From assembly GCF_026241855.1 (NCBI RefSeq), contig NZ_JAPJDC010000001.1, forward strand, positions 1-64,000: a DNA stretch of 64,000 nucleotides, written 5' to 3'. How positions within the stretch are numbered: the first letter of the stretch is position 1; each line of letters opens with the position of its first letter. The position numbers and the translations under genes are program-made. This DNA comes from Curtobacterium flaccumfaciens pv. betae (lineage in GTDB: Bacteria; Actinomycetota; Actinomycetes; Actinomycetales; Microbacteriaceae). The notes under the pieces are model-generated. The model saw only the letters and a program-made list of their open reading frames with translations. It was not told the origin of the DNA and did not search any database. Shown here in pieces: positions 40,452-48,580 of the stretch.

Positions 40452-41668
40452 CCGGCGCGGTGCCCGGTCCGGACCTGCTGCGGGGGCTGACGTCGGCCCG
40501 CGTGAGCCGACGCGGCCTGCTGGCCGGCGGCGGGGCCGCCGCGCTGGCCGCCCTGCTCACCGGCTGCAGCATCAAGGGCTCCGCCGCCGCCGGCGCCGAG
40601 GACACCGTCGACTGGGCGGCGTTCTGGAAGGACGCGAAGGCGACCGGCACCCTGAACTTCGCAAACTGGCCGCTGTACATCGACTCCGACCACGGCAAGT
40701 CCGAGTCCCTGGCGCTGTTCAAGCAGGAGACGGGGATCGCGGTCGACTACCAGGCGGTCATCCAGGACAACGCGACCTTCTACGCGACCGTCTCACCGAT
40801 CCTGCGGGCGCACGGTGCGACCGGCTACGACCTCGTCGTCATGACGAACGGGTTCGAGCTGACCCAGATGATCAAGAACGGGTTCGTGTGCGAGCTCGAC
40901 CACTCGCGGCTGCCGAACTTCGCCGCGAACGCCTCGGACTCCGTCAAGGACCCCATCTACGACCCGGGCAACAAGCACTCCGTCGTCTGGCAGACCGGGT
41001 TCACCGGGCTCGCCTACAACCCGAAGTACACCGGGCGGAAGATCACCTCGCTCAAGGACCTGCAGGACCCGGCCTTCAAGGGCCGCATCGGGCTGATGAG
41101 CGACAACACCGAACTCGGGTCGCTCGGACTGCTCGCGCTCGGCATCGACCCGGAGACCTCGACGCCCGCCGACTGGCGGAAGGCCCAGGCCTGGCTGCGC
41201 GAACTGCGGCCGAGCGTCACCGGCTTCTACGACCAGAGCTACATCAACCGGTTGGAGAACGGCGACACCTGGATCACCCAGGCGTGGTCGGGCGACGTGT
41301 TCCAGGCGCAGCAGTCCGGGTTCCCCGACCTGGAGTTCGTCACGCCGGAAGAGGGACAGATGACCTGGCACGACAACATGCTCATCCCACGGCAGGCCGC
41401 GAACCCGGTGTCGGCGCTGGAGTGGATGAACTTCTACTACACGCCGAAGGTCGCCGGGATCGTCGAGGACTGGGTCAACTACGTCTGCCCGGTGCCCGCG
41501 GCCGAGGACTACGTGCGGGACGAACTCGACGACGCCACCGTGGCGGACAGCCCGCTCGTGTTCCCCTCTGCGGACGTGCTGGAGCAGTCGCACGAGTTCC
41601 GGGTGTTCGAGAACTACGACGAGTACTCGGAGTGGAACGGCATCTTCAACGCGGTGGTGCAGTCGTGA
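40448..41668 (+). CDS. potD: Spermidine/putrescine-binding lipoprotein
   Basis: Substrate-binding protein of the importer. The 406-residue precursor (GTG 40448) has a twin-arginine type signal SRRGLLAGGGAAALAALLTG ending in a lipobox Cys, so it is likely Tat-exported and lipid-anchored. The mature part resembles PotD/PotF: LNFANWPLYID, YDLVVMTNG, WQTGFTGLAYNP, WSGDVFQAQ and the hinge-side MLIPRQAANPVSA. GTGA overlap with potA. Confidence 0.95.
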   Translation: MTGAVPGPDLLRGLTSARVSRRGLLAGGGAAALAALLTGCSIKGSAAAGAEDTVDWAAFWKDAKATGTLNFANWPLYIDSDHGKSESLALFKQETGIAVDYQAVIQDNATFYATVSPILRAHGATGYDLVVMTNGFELTQMIKNGFVCELDHSRLPNFAANASDSVKDPIYDPGNKHSVVWQTGFTGLAYNPKYTGRKITSLKDLQDPAFKGRIGLMSDNTELGSLGLLALGIDPETSTPADWRKAQAWLRELRPSVTGFYDQSYINRLENGDTWITQAWSGDVFQAQQSGFPDLEFVTPEEGQMTWHDNMLIPRQAANPVSALEWMNFYYTPKVAGIVEDWVNYVCPVPAAEDYVRDELDDATVADSPLVFPSADVLEQSHEFRVFENYDEYSEWNGIFNAVVQS

Positions 41669-42597
41669 GCGCGGTCGGAGTGGCGCCGGGGCTCGCTCCC
41701 GGTGGTTCCGCCGGCCCGGCGCCGGTGCGGCGGGGACGCCGTCGGAGCACACCGTTCTTCCTGGCGCTCGTCGGCACCGCGTACCTCTGCGTGTTCTTCG
41801 TCATCCCGCTGGTGTCCGGGCTGATCGTCTCGCTCATGACCGGCAACCCGGACGACGGCTACACGTTCACCTGGAACTTCGGGATCTACGGCTCGCTGTT
41901 CGTCGACCCGCAGGTGCCCTACCTGACGTTCCTGCTCCGGTCGCTCTGGTACGGCGCCGCCGCCACGATCGCCTGCATCGTCGTCGGGTACCCGGTGGCG
42001 TACTTCATCGCGTTCCGGGTGTCCCCGCGGTGGAAGAACCCGCTGCTCATGCTCGTGTTCATCAGCTTCCTGGTGTCGTTCATCATCCGGACCGACATGT
42101 GGGCGTTCGTGCTCGCGTCGCAGGGCCCGGTCGTCACGACGCTGCAGGCGCTCGGGCTGGCCGGCAAGGACTTCCACATCCTCGGCACCGGCGGCGCGGT
42201 CATCTTCGGCGACGCCTACAACGACCTGGCCTTCATGGTGCTGCCGATCTACGCCGCCCTCGAGCGCATCGACCCACGACTCGGCGAGGCCGCCAACGAC
42301 CTGTACGCCGGCAAGTTCCGGGCGTTCTGGCACACCACGCTGCCGCTGTCCCGTTCGGGCATCTTCGCCGGGGTGCTGCTCGTCTTCATCGACAGCGTCG
42401 GCGACCCGGTGAACTCGGCCCTGCTCGGCGGCACGAACACGTACACGATCGGTCAGGCGATCCAGGACGCCTACTCCGGCAACCAGCAGTACAACGTCGC
42501 CGCAGCCCTGTCGACCGTGCTCATGGTCGTGCTCGGCATCATCCTGTTCATCTACGCCCGCGTCTCCGGAACCGACGACCTCGAGGACCTCGTATGA
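41665..42597 (+). CDS. potB: Spermidine/putrescine ABC permease PotB
   Basis: Membrane subunit of the importer. GTG 41665 gives 310 aa with an Arg-rich N-terminus and six membrane segments; the coupling EAA loop is LGEAANDLYAGKFRAFWHTTLP. Overlaps potD and potC by 4 bp. A much longer upstream frame runs through potD and is rejected. Confidence 0.95.
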   Translation: MSAVGVAPGLAPGGSAGPAPVRRGRRRSTPFFLALVGTAYLCVFFVIPLVSGLIVSLMTGNPDDGYTFTWNFGIYGSLFVDPQVPYLTFLLRSLWYGAAATIACIVVGYPVAYFIAFRVSPRWKNPLLMLVFISFLVSFIIRTDMWAFVLASQGPVVTTLQALGLAGKDFHILGTGGAVIFGDAYNDLAFMVLPIYAALERIDPRLGEAANDLYAGKFRAFWHTTLPLSRSGIFAGVLLVFIDSVGDPVNSALLGGTNTYTIGQAIQDAYSGNQQYNVAAALSTVLMVVLGIILFIYARVSGTDDLEDLV

Positions 42598-43472
42598 CCG
42601 CCGTCGCACCGTCCCGATCCGCCGCCGCTCCGGCCTCGCCCGTGATCGGTTCCGTCGCCGGCCGTCCGCGTCGTCACGGGGTGAACCGTCGTGGGCCCTG
42701 GCTCGCCATCGTGTACTGGGTGACGATCGCGATCACCCTGGTGCCGATCGTCTACATGATCGTGTACTCGTTCAACGACGCCCCCACCAACCGGCTGTCG
42801 TTCGCCTGGAACGGTTTCACGACCTACTGGTACGCGAACCTGGTGAACGTGTCCGGGCTCGGGGCGGCGTTCGTCACCTCGGTGCTCGTCGCGTTCCTCG
42901 CCGCCATCGTCTCCGTCGCGATCGGGCTGCCCCTCGCGCTGGCGCTGGAGCGGTACCGGTTCCCGGGTCGCGGAGTCGTGAACACCGTCGTGTTCGCCGA
43001 CATCGCGGCGCCGTCGATCGTCGTCGGTTCCGCGTCGCTCTCGTTCTTCCTGTCGGTGGGGCTCGGCACCGGGTTCCTGACCGTGCTGATCACGCACGTG
43101 GCGTTCGACGTCGCCTACGTGGTCGTGGTGCTGCGGGCTCGGATCGCGGGGACCTCGAGGGCGCTCGAGGAGGCCGCGGGTGACCTCGGGGCGACGCCGT
43201 TCCAGGCCTTCCGGCTCGTCACCCTGCCGCTGCTGGCGCCGGGCATGCTCGCCGCCGGGCTGCTGGCGCTGGCGATGTCGATCGACGACTACGTGATCAC
43301 CTCGTTCGTCGCCGGGCCCGCGGTCACCTTCCCGCTGTTCGTCTACGGCGCCGCGAAGGCCGGGATGCCGCCGCAGGTGCTGTGCTTCGGGACGCTGGTG
43401 TTCGCGGTGGGGCTGCTCGTCGCGCTGCTGAACGGGGCGCTCAACCGGCGGCTGGCCCGGACCCGCGGCTGA
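42594..43472 (+). CDS. potC: Spermidine/putrescine ABC permease PotC
   Basis: Second permease subunit. ATG 42594 gives 292 aa with six membrane segments and the EAA loop LEEAAGDLGATPFQAFRLVT. It closes the operon and is followed by a strong hairpin. Confidence 0.95.
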   Translation: MTAVAPSRSAAAPASPVIGSVAGRPRRHGVNRRGPWLAIVYWVTIAITLVPIVYMIVYSFNDAPTNRLSFAWNGFTTYWYANLVNVSGLGAAFVTSVLVAFLAAIVSVAIGLPLALALERYRFPGRGVVNTVVFADIAAPSIVVGSASLSFFLSVGLGTGFLTVLITHVAFDVAYVVVVLRARIAGTSRALEEAAGDLGATPFQAFRLVTLPLLAPGMLAAGLLALAMSIDDYVITSFVAGPAVTFPLFVYGAAKAGMPPQVLCFGTLVFAVGLLVALLNGALNRRLARTRG

Positions 43473-43486
43473 GCCATCGTCCCTGA

Positions 43487-43520
43487 ACGTGCCGCACCGA
43501 TCGCGATCGGTGCGGCACGT
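43487..43520 (+). terminator. Terminator after potC
   Basis: A 34-nt perfect palindrome: ACGTGCCGCACCGATCG (43487-43503) and its complement (43504-43520), followed by CCTTGT. It also faces the leftward small gene ending at 43528. Confidence 0.85.
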
Positions 43521-43527
43521 CCTTGTC

Positions 43528-43638
43528 TCAGTCCTTCCGGGTCAGGTCGACCAGGAGCCTGGTGAGGTTCACGAGCAAGCCCGCGACCCCCAGCCAGAAC
43601 ACCCGACGCCTGGGCTTGGGATCGGTGTCGTTCGACAT
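43528..43638 (-). CDS. Small membrane peptide (36 aa)
   Basis: MSNDTDPKPRRR followed by one hydrophobic helix (about 13-30) and a charged end, 36 residues in all. A GAGGTGG ribosome site lies 6 nt before the ATG, which supports translation, and the peptide has the positive-inside charge pattern. Function unknown; it lies alone between potC and the ABC exporter. Confidence 0.6.
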   Translation of the reverse strand: MSNDTDPKPRRRVFWLGVAGLLVNLTRLLVDLTRKD

Positions 43639-43905
43639 CGAGACCACCTCCGGTGTCAGCGCCGGCGGACACGAGGAGCGGTGGACCGGGACGGGCGTGC
43701 AATCGAGCCGGAGCGCGATTACACTGGACCCGAGCGTTACGACTCGGGAACGGCTGTTGCCCGTCCCGGCTTTCCACCCGGAGAGCAACTCGAAGCCCAT
43801 CACCGTCCTACCGGTGGTGGGCTTCATCGTTGCCCTGGGGTCGCTTCCCGGCGGAGACGCGACCCGTTCGGCAAGCCTATGTGGTATTTCAGACCTCCGT
43901 CGTGA
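43639..43905. other. Intergenic region with a hairpin of unknown role
   Basis: No gene is convincing. A near-perfect hairpin, GAAGCCCATCACCG (43792-43805) with CCGGTGGTGGGCTTC (43811-43825), and a smaller one around 43733-43748 (CCCGAG/CTCGGG) suggest a short structured transcript reading rightwards, possibly from TACACT near 43729. Evidence is structural only. Confidence 0.35.
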
Positions 43906-45195
43906 TCAGGGGGCGGTGTCGGCGAGCTGCGGGCCGAGTGCCCGGCGTCGGGCCTGCAGCACGGGGTTGACGGTCGCGACGAGCATGATCAGCAGGCCGA
44001 TCGCGATCACGAACGGCACCGGTCGGAGCGGGTCGGTCCAGCTCGTCAGGGCGGTGGGGATGCTCGCGAGTGCGAACGGCAGCGCGATGAGCACCGAGGT
44101 CACGACGAGCGCGACGGCCTCGAGGACGGCTCCGACGAGTGCGGTCCGGAACGTCCCGCCGGCGACGACGAGCAGGGCGACATCGCGCCGCCGACCCGAC
44201 GTGGTCATCACGACGGTCGCGGCGCCGGTGAACAGGACGATCAGGACCGGCCCGCCGAAGATCGCCAGGCCGCCCAGGTAGTACGCCGGGGAGTCCCAGA
44301 CGCCGGCCAGACCGGTGAGCGCGGCGAGCATCACGGCCACGGCGAGCAGTGCGATCGCCGCGTGGCTCCGTGCAGCGTGGAAGCGCAGTGACTCGCGGGC
44401 GAGGAACCAGGGGGCCGTCGCCGCGGGCACTGCTGTGGTCCACGCCGAGACCAGCCAACCACACAGCCACGGTGCCGATGTGATGACCAGGCCCATTGCC
44501 GGGACGAGGAAGAGCATCGACATCCCGCGTTCGCCGAGCAGCGTCGCGGCGTACATCGCCAGGGAGATGCCGCCGAGGGCGCACGCGGTGACGAGTCGAG
44601 CACGGCCGGGGCGCGTCGGCTCGAGCTCGGGCTCCCGGACGGCGAGGAGTGCGGGGGTCCTCGAGGCCGCGCGTGCCGCCCCGAGGGCGCTCAGCAGGAC
44701 CACGAGGACGAACACCACGAGCGCGAGCATGGTCTCGACGACCCCGAGTCGCGGCTGGAGCGCCGCTGCACCCGGGTTCCGTAGCGGTGCCGACAGGAAC
44801 GCCATCAGGGCGCCGAGCACGAGCGGCACGAGTGCCAGGGCCGTGGCGAACGCGACGAGGGCCAGCGTCGCGGCCTGGGCGAGCACCACGCGCTCGACGA
44901 GTCCGGGACCGATCCCCGCCAGCTGCCAGCGTGCGTGGTCCTGACGCTGCGTCCGGATCGAGAAGCCGACGAGCACGTTCAGGGCACCGATCACCACGAT
45001 CGCGTTCATCGCCCCGAACACCAGAGCGTGGTTCCGGAGTCCGGCTGCCTCGACGGGGTCGGTGACGGCGGCGGCGGTCGAGACGTCCCCGGCGCAGACC
45101 AGGGCGACGAGGGCCGCGAGCACCATCACGACGAAGGCCGCGGTCCACAGACGCCACGACCGCGCCACCTCGGAGAGGACGAGTCGGGCGATCAC
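43906..45195 (-). CDS. FtsX-like ABC exporter permease
   Basis: A 429-residue membrane protein with an N-terminal helix, FtsX-type helices grouped near 60-180 and again near 300-420, and small extracellular parts, as in MacB/BceB-like permeases that export or sense peptides and antibiotics. Coupled by a 4-bp overlap to the ATPase gene upstream. Substrate unknown; no two-component system adjoins it. Confidence 0.85.
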   Translation of the reverse strand: MIARLVLSEVARSWRLWTAAFVVMVLAALVALVCAGDVSTAAAVTDPVEAAGLRNHALVFGAMNAIVVIGALNVLVGFSIRTQRQDHARWQLAGIGPGLVERVVLAQAATLALVAFATALALVPLVLGALMAFLSAPLRNPGAAALQPRLGVVETMLALVVFVLVVLLSALGAARAASRTPALLAVREPELEPTRPGRARLVTACALGGISLAMYAATLLGERGMSMLFLVPAMGLVITSAPWLCGWLVSAWTTAVPAATAPWFLARESLRFHAARSHAAIALLAVAVMLAALTGLAGVWDSPAYYLGGLAIFGGPVLIVLFTGAATVVMTTSGRRRDVALLVVAGGTFRTALVGAVLEAVALVVTSVLIALPFALASIPTALTSWTDPLRPVPFVIAIGLLIMLVATVNPVLQARRRALGPQLADTAP

Positions 45196-45908
45196 CGGGA
45201 CACCGCCTGCAGCACGTCGGCCGCGGTCGGTGCGACGAGTTCGCGGTGCAGACGTCCGTCACGCAGGACGAGCACCCGGTCGCCACGGGCCGCCGCCTCG
45301 AGGTCGTGCGTGACCATCACCACGGAGCGCGATCCCGTGGCAGCGCCCTGCAGCAAGGCGAGCACCCTCGCGCCGGACTCGGAGTCGAGGGCACCGGTCG
45401 GCTCGTCGGCGAAGACCACGTCGGGGGCCGTGACGATCGTGCGCGCGATCGCCACCCGCTGCTGCTGCCCGCCGGAGAGCTGCCCCGGTCGCTGCCGGGC
45501 CACGTCGGACAGGCCGACGGCGGCGAGGGCGTCGTGGACGGCCGACCGATCGAGTGAGCCGGACGCCAGGCGCAGCGGCAGGGCGACGTTGTCGAACGCC
45601 GTCAGTGCCGGGATGAGGTTGTACGACTGGAACACGAAACCGAGGTGGTCGCGGCGGAACCGTGCAAGGGCGTCCCCGCGGAGCGTCGCCAGGTCGGTGC
45701 CGTCGATGCGGACCGAGCCGGAGCTGGGGGAGTCCAGTCCGGACAGGCACTGCAGCAGGGTGGACTTGCCCGACCCGCTGGGTCCGACGATGGTGACGAA
45801 CTCGCCACGGGGGACGGACACCGTGATGTCGTCGAGGACGATGGCTTCCCGTTCGCCGGGGCCGCGGAACGAGCGGGACAGCCCGACGGCGGAGATGAGA
45901 GAGTTCAT
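45192..45908 (-). CDS. ABC transporter ATPase, MacB/LolD type
   Basis: Partner of the FtsX-like permease. With Walker A GPSGSGKST, Q-loop, signature LSGGQQQRVAIARTI, Walker B VVFADEPTGALD and H-loop THD. I start at ATG 45908 (238 aa), not the ATG six codons upstream, because the minus-strand TATATT (45915-45920) ends exactly 6 nt before it: a leaderless transcript. An AT-rich palindrome overlaps this promoter. Confidence 0.92.
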   Translation of the reverse strand: MNSLISAVGLSRSFRGPGEREAIVLDDITVSVPRGEFVTIVGPSGSGKSTLLQCLSGLDSPSSGSVRIDGTDLATLRGDALARFRRDHLGFVFQSYNLIPALTAFDNVALPLRLASGSLDRSAVHDALAAVGLSDVARQRPGQLSGGQQQRVAIARTIVTAPDVVFADEPTGALDSESGARVLALLQGAATGSRSVVMVTHDLEAAARGDRVLVLRDGRLHRELVAPTAADVLQAVSR

Positions 45909-45914
45909 CGCGCC

Positions 45915-45930
45915 AATATATGACATATGT
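45915..45930. promoter_or_regulatory. AT-rich promoter with operator-like palindrome
   Basis: ATATGACATAT (45918-45928) is an 11-nt perfect odd palindrome overlapping the -10 hexamer TATATT of the leftward ABC exporter. Such AT-rich palindromes are typical of PadR/MarR/TetR operators. No regulator gene is adjacent. Confidence 0.6.
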
Positions 45931-45994
45931 TACGAGCGTGAGTCGGGCGGAGCGGCGGCGGACAGGCCACAGGGCGTACGCGTAGGTTCCAGCC

Positions 45995-48580
45995 ATGAGT
46001 GCAGAGCTGACGCTCGGCGCCGAGGAAGAGCTGCACCTCATCGACCTCGAGTCCGGCCGACTTTCCGCGAAGGCCCCGCGCCTTCTGCCCAAACTGCCCA
46101 CCGACCGCTTCGGCGCCGAGCTGCAGCGCACGACGATCGAGACGAACACCCCGGTGGTGCGGACCCTCGACGACCTGCGGCGGGTGATCGTCGACCTGCG
46201 CAGTGAGCTCAGCGCCGCGATCGCCCCGGCCGGCGTCACCATCGCGGCCGTCGGCACCGCGCCGAGGTCGGAGTACGCCGACTTCGAGCTGAGCTCCGGC
46301 GGTCGGTACGGCCGGATGCAGGAGCAGTACCGGATGCTCGTCGACGAACAGCTCATCTGCGGCCTGCAGGTGCACGTCGGGGTGAGCGACCGCGACCTGG
46401 CGGTGCTGATCGCCCAGCGGGTGGCGCCGGTGCTCCCGGTGCTGCTCGCCCTGAGCGCGTCGAGTCCGTTCTGGAACGGGCAGGACACCGGGTACGCCTC
46501 GTTCCGCAGCATCATCTGGCAGCGGTGGCCGTCGGCCGGCAGCTTCGGTCCGGTCGAAGACGCCGCCGAGTACGACCGGGTGCTCGACGACCTGATCGCC
46601 TCGGGCGTGATCGCCGACAAGAAGATGGCGTACTTCGACGTGCGGCCGTCCTCGCACGCACCGACGCTGGAACTCCGGGTCTGCGACGCGACCCCGGTGG
46701 TGGACGACGCCGTGCTCATCGCCGGACTCTTCCGCGCCGCCGTGCGCAAGGCCGAGAAGTCGGTCGTGTCGGGCGCCGAGTGGCATCCGCGCAGCGAACC
46801 CCTGCACCGTGCGGCGATGTGGCAGGCCGCCCGCTCCGGGTTGAGCGGGGAACTCGTCGGCCTCGGACAGCACCCCGAACGCCTGCCCGCCGAGGTCGCG
46901 GTGCGCCAGCTCGTGTCCCGCCTGCGCCCGGAGCTCGAGGAGCTCGGCGACTGGGGGACGGTGACGGAGCTGCTCGACGCGACCCTGGCCCGCGGCAACT
47001 CCACCGACCGGCAGCGCACCGCGTACGCCGAGCGTGGGGAGATGGACGACGTCGTCGCCCTGGTGGTGGAGGACACCGCGGGGCTCCCGTCCGGACGCGA
47101 CGAGGACCCCGTGGTCCCGATCCACGGGTACCGCGTCCGCGCCGGCGACGAGGCGGTCGGCCCCGGTGCACGCCCTCGTCCCGCGTTCCGTGACCTGGCG
47201 GCGTTCTTCGACGGCTGGGACGCCGAGACCGCGATCGAGCGCTGCACCGCCCGCGACGTCTGGACCCGCGAGCACCACGTCGGCTTCGTGGTGGACGGCG
47301 GGGCGCAGGAGTTCGGCTGCGACCTGGTGCCCCGGACGATCAGCGCGTACGAGTGGTCACAGCTCGAGCGTGGCCTGGGGCAGCGTGCCCGCGCGATCGA
47401 GCTGTTCCTGCGTGACGCGTACGGCGACCGGCGGATCGTGGCCGACGGCGTGCTGGACGCGGACCACTTCGTCGGCGCGAAGGGCTGGGACCCGGACGCC
47501 ACCCGGCTGCCGGCGACCGCCGTCCGTGCGCCGGTGCTCGGGTTCGACCTGGTGCGCAACGAGTTCGGCGGCTGGCGGGTGCTCGAGGACAACGTCCGCT
47601 CGCCCTCGGGCGTCGCGTACGGCATCGCGCTGCGCGAGCTGATGGACGACGTCGTGCCGGACGCCCCGCGGCCGGCGCACCTGCGCGACCCGCACGGCGT
47701 GACCGACCGCCTCCGCCGGACCCTCTGCGCGAACACCTCCGCGGTGACGGGCGCGACCGACCCCGTGATCGCGCTGGTCAGCGACGGCCCCGCCGCCGGC
47801 GCGTGGTTCGAGCACCGCAGGCTGGCCGACGGGGCCGGGATGCGCCTCCTGTCCGGGTCGGACCTGGACGTCCGTGACGGACGCGTGGTCGACGCGACGA
47901 CGGGCGACGTGCTCGACGGGCTGTACCTGCGGATCGACCGCGACGTCAGCGCGCTGACCGCGGAGCACGCTCCCGACCTGGGCGCGCGGATCCTCGACGC
48001 GGCGGAGGCAGGACTCGTCTACCTGGCGAACGCGCCGGGCAACGCGCTGGTCGACGACAAGGCGATGTACGTCACCGTGCCGGACCTGATCTGGTACTAC
48101 CTGGACGAGAAACCGCTGCTGGCATCGGTGCCGACCTACCGCACGAGCATCGAGGTCGAACGGCTGTCGGTCCTGGACCGCGTCGGGGAACTCGTCACGA
48201 AGCCGGTCGACGGCGAGGGCGGACGCGGGGTCCTGATCGGACCGAGCGCGAGCGCCCCCGAGGTGGCCGAGCGACGGCGCGAGATCGCCGCGGACCCCGC
48301 CGGGTGGGTGGGGCAGGAGGTGGTGCAGCTGTCCTCGCACCCGACGATCGGACCGGCCGGTCTCGACCCGCGGCACGTGGACCTGCGGGCCTTCGTCTAC
48401 GCGACGGGGACCGGACCGGACGACGTGCACCTGGCCGACGTCGCCCTGACGCGCGTCGCGCCCGAGGGCAGCATGGTCGTCAACTCGTCGCAGGGCGGCG
48501 GCGCGAAGGACACGTGGATCGTCGGGAACGCCCCGGCGGACACCGACCCCGCCCCGGCGGACACCGAGGGAGAGCGCTGA
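45995..48580 (+). CDS. Fusion: carboxylate-amine ligase (GCS2/YbdK) + circularly permuted ATP-grasp
   Basis: Two peptide-bond-forming domains in one 861-residue chain. Residues about 1-370 are glutamate-cysteine-ligase family 2 (starts LTLGAEEELHLID; later QVHVGVSDRDL, SSPFWNGQDTGYAS and ELRVCDATP). Residues about 390-861 are a circularly permuted type 2 ATP-grasp with LEDNVRSPSG (N533), KPVDGEGGRGV and NSSQGGGAKDTW (N830). Each could ligate an amino acid to a carboxylate. TAGGTT (45983-45988) ends 6 nt before ATG: leaderless. The stop overlaps the amidotransferase start by one base. Product unknown. Confidence 0.92.
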   Translation: MSAELTLGAEEELHLIDLESGRLSAKAPRLLPKLPTDRFGAELQRTTIETNTPVVRTLDDLRRVIVDLRSELSAAIAPAGVTIAAVGTAPRSEYADFELSSGGRYGRMQEQYRMLVDEQLICGLQVHVGVSDRDLAVLIAQRVAPVLPVLLALSASSPFWNGQDTGYASFRSIIWQRWPSAGSFGPVEDAAEYDRVLDDLIASGVIADKKMAYFDVRPSSHAPTLELRVCDATPVVDDAVLIAGLFRAAVRKAEKSVVSGAEWHPRSEPLHRAAMWQAARSGLSGELVGLGQHPERLPAEVAVRQLVSRLRPELEELGDWGTVTELLDATLARGNSTDRQRTAYAERGEMDDVVALVVEDTAGLPSGRDEDPVVPIHGYRVRAGDEAVGPGARPRPAFRDLAAFFDGWDAETAIERCTARDVWTREHHVGFVVDGGAQEFGCDLVPRTISAYEWSQLERGLGQRARAIELFLRDAYGDRRIVADGVLDADHFVGAKGWDPDATRLPATAVRAPVLGFDLVRNEFGGWRVLEDNVRSPSGVAYGIALRELMDDVVPDAPRPAHLRDPHGVTDRLRRTLCANTSAVTGATDPVIALVSDGPAAGAWFEHRRLADGAGMRLLSGSDLDVRDGRVVDATTGDVLDGLYLRIDRDVSALTAEHAPDLGARILDAAEAGLVYLANAPGNALVDDKAMYVTVPDLIWYYLDEKPLLASVPTYRTSIEVERLSVLDRVGELVTKPVDGEGGRGVLIGPSASAPEVAERRREIAADPAGWVGQEVVQLSSHPTIGPAGLDPRHVDLRAFVYATGTGPDDVHLADVALTRVAPEGSMVVNSSQGGGAKDTWIVGNAPADTDPAPADTEGER

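Noticed and set aside
45909..45926. Upstream ATG (45926) as start of the ABC ATPase
   Set aside because: It lies inside the palindrome/promoter and has no ribosome site, whereas ATG 45908 is 6 nt after a TATATT hexamer.
45259..47736. An 825-codon minus-strand frame across the ABC ATPase and ligase fusion
   Set aside because: Ser/Arg/Thr-rich shadow translation over two well-supported genes.
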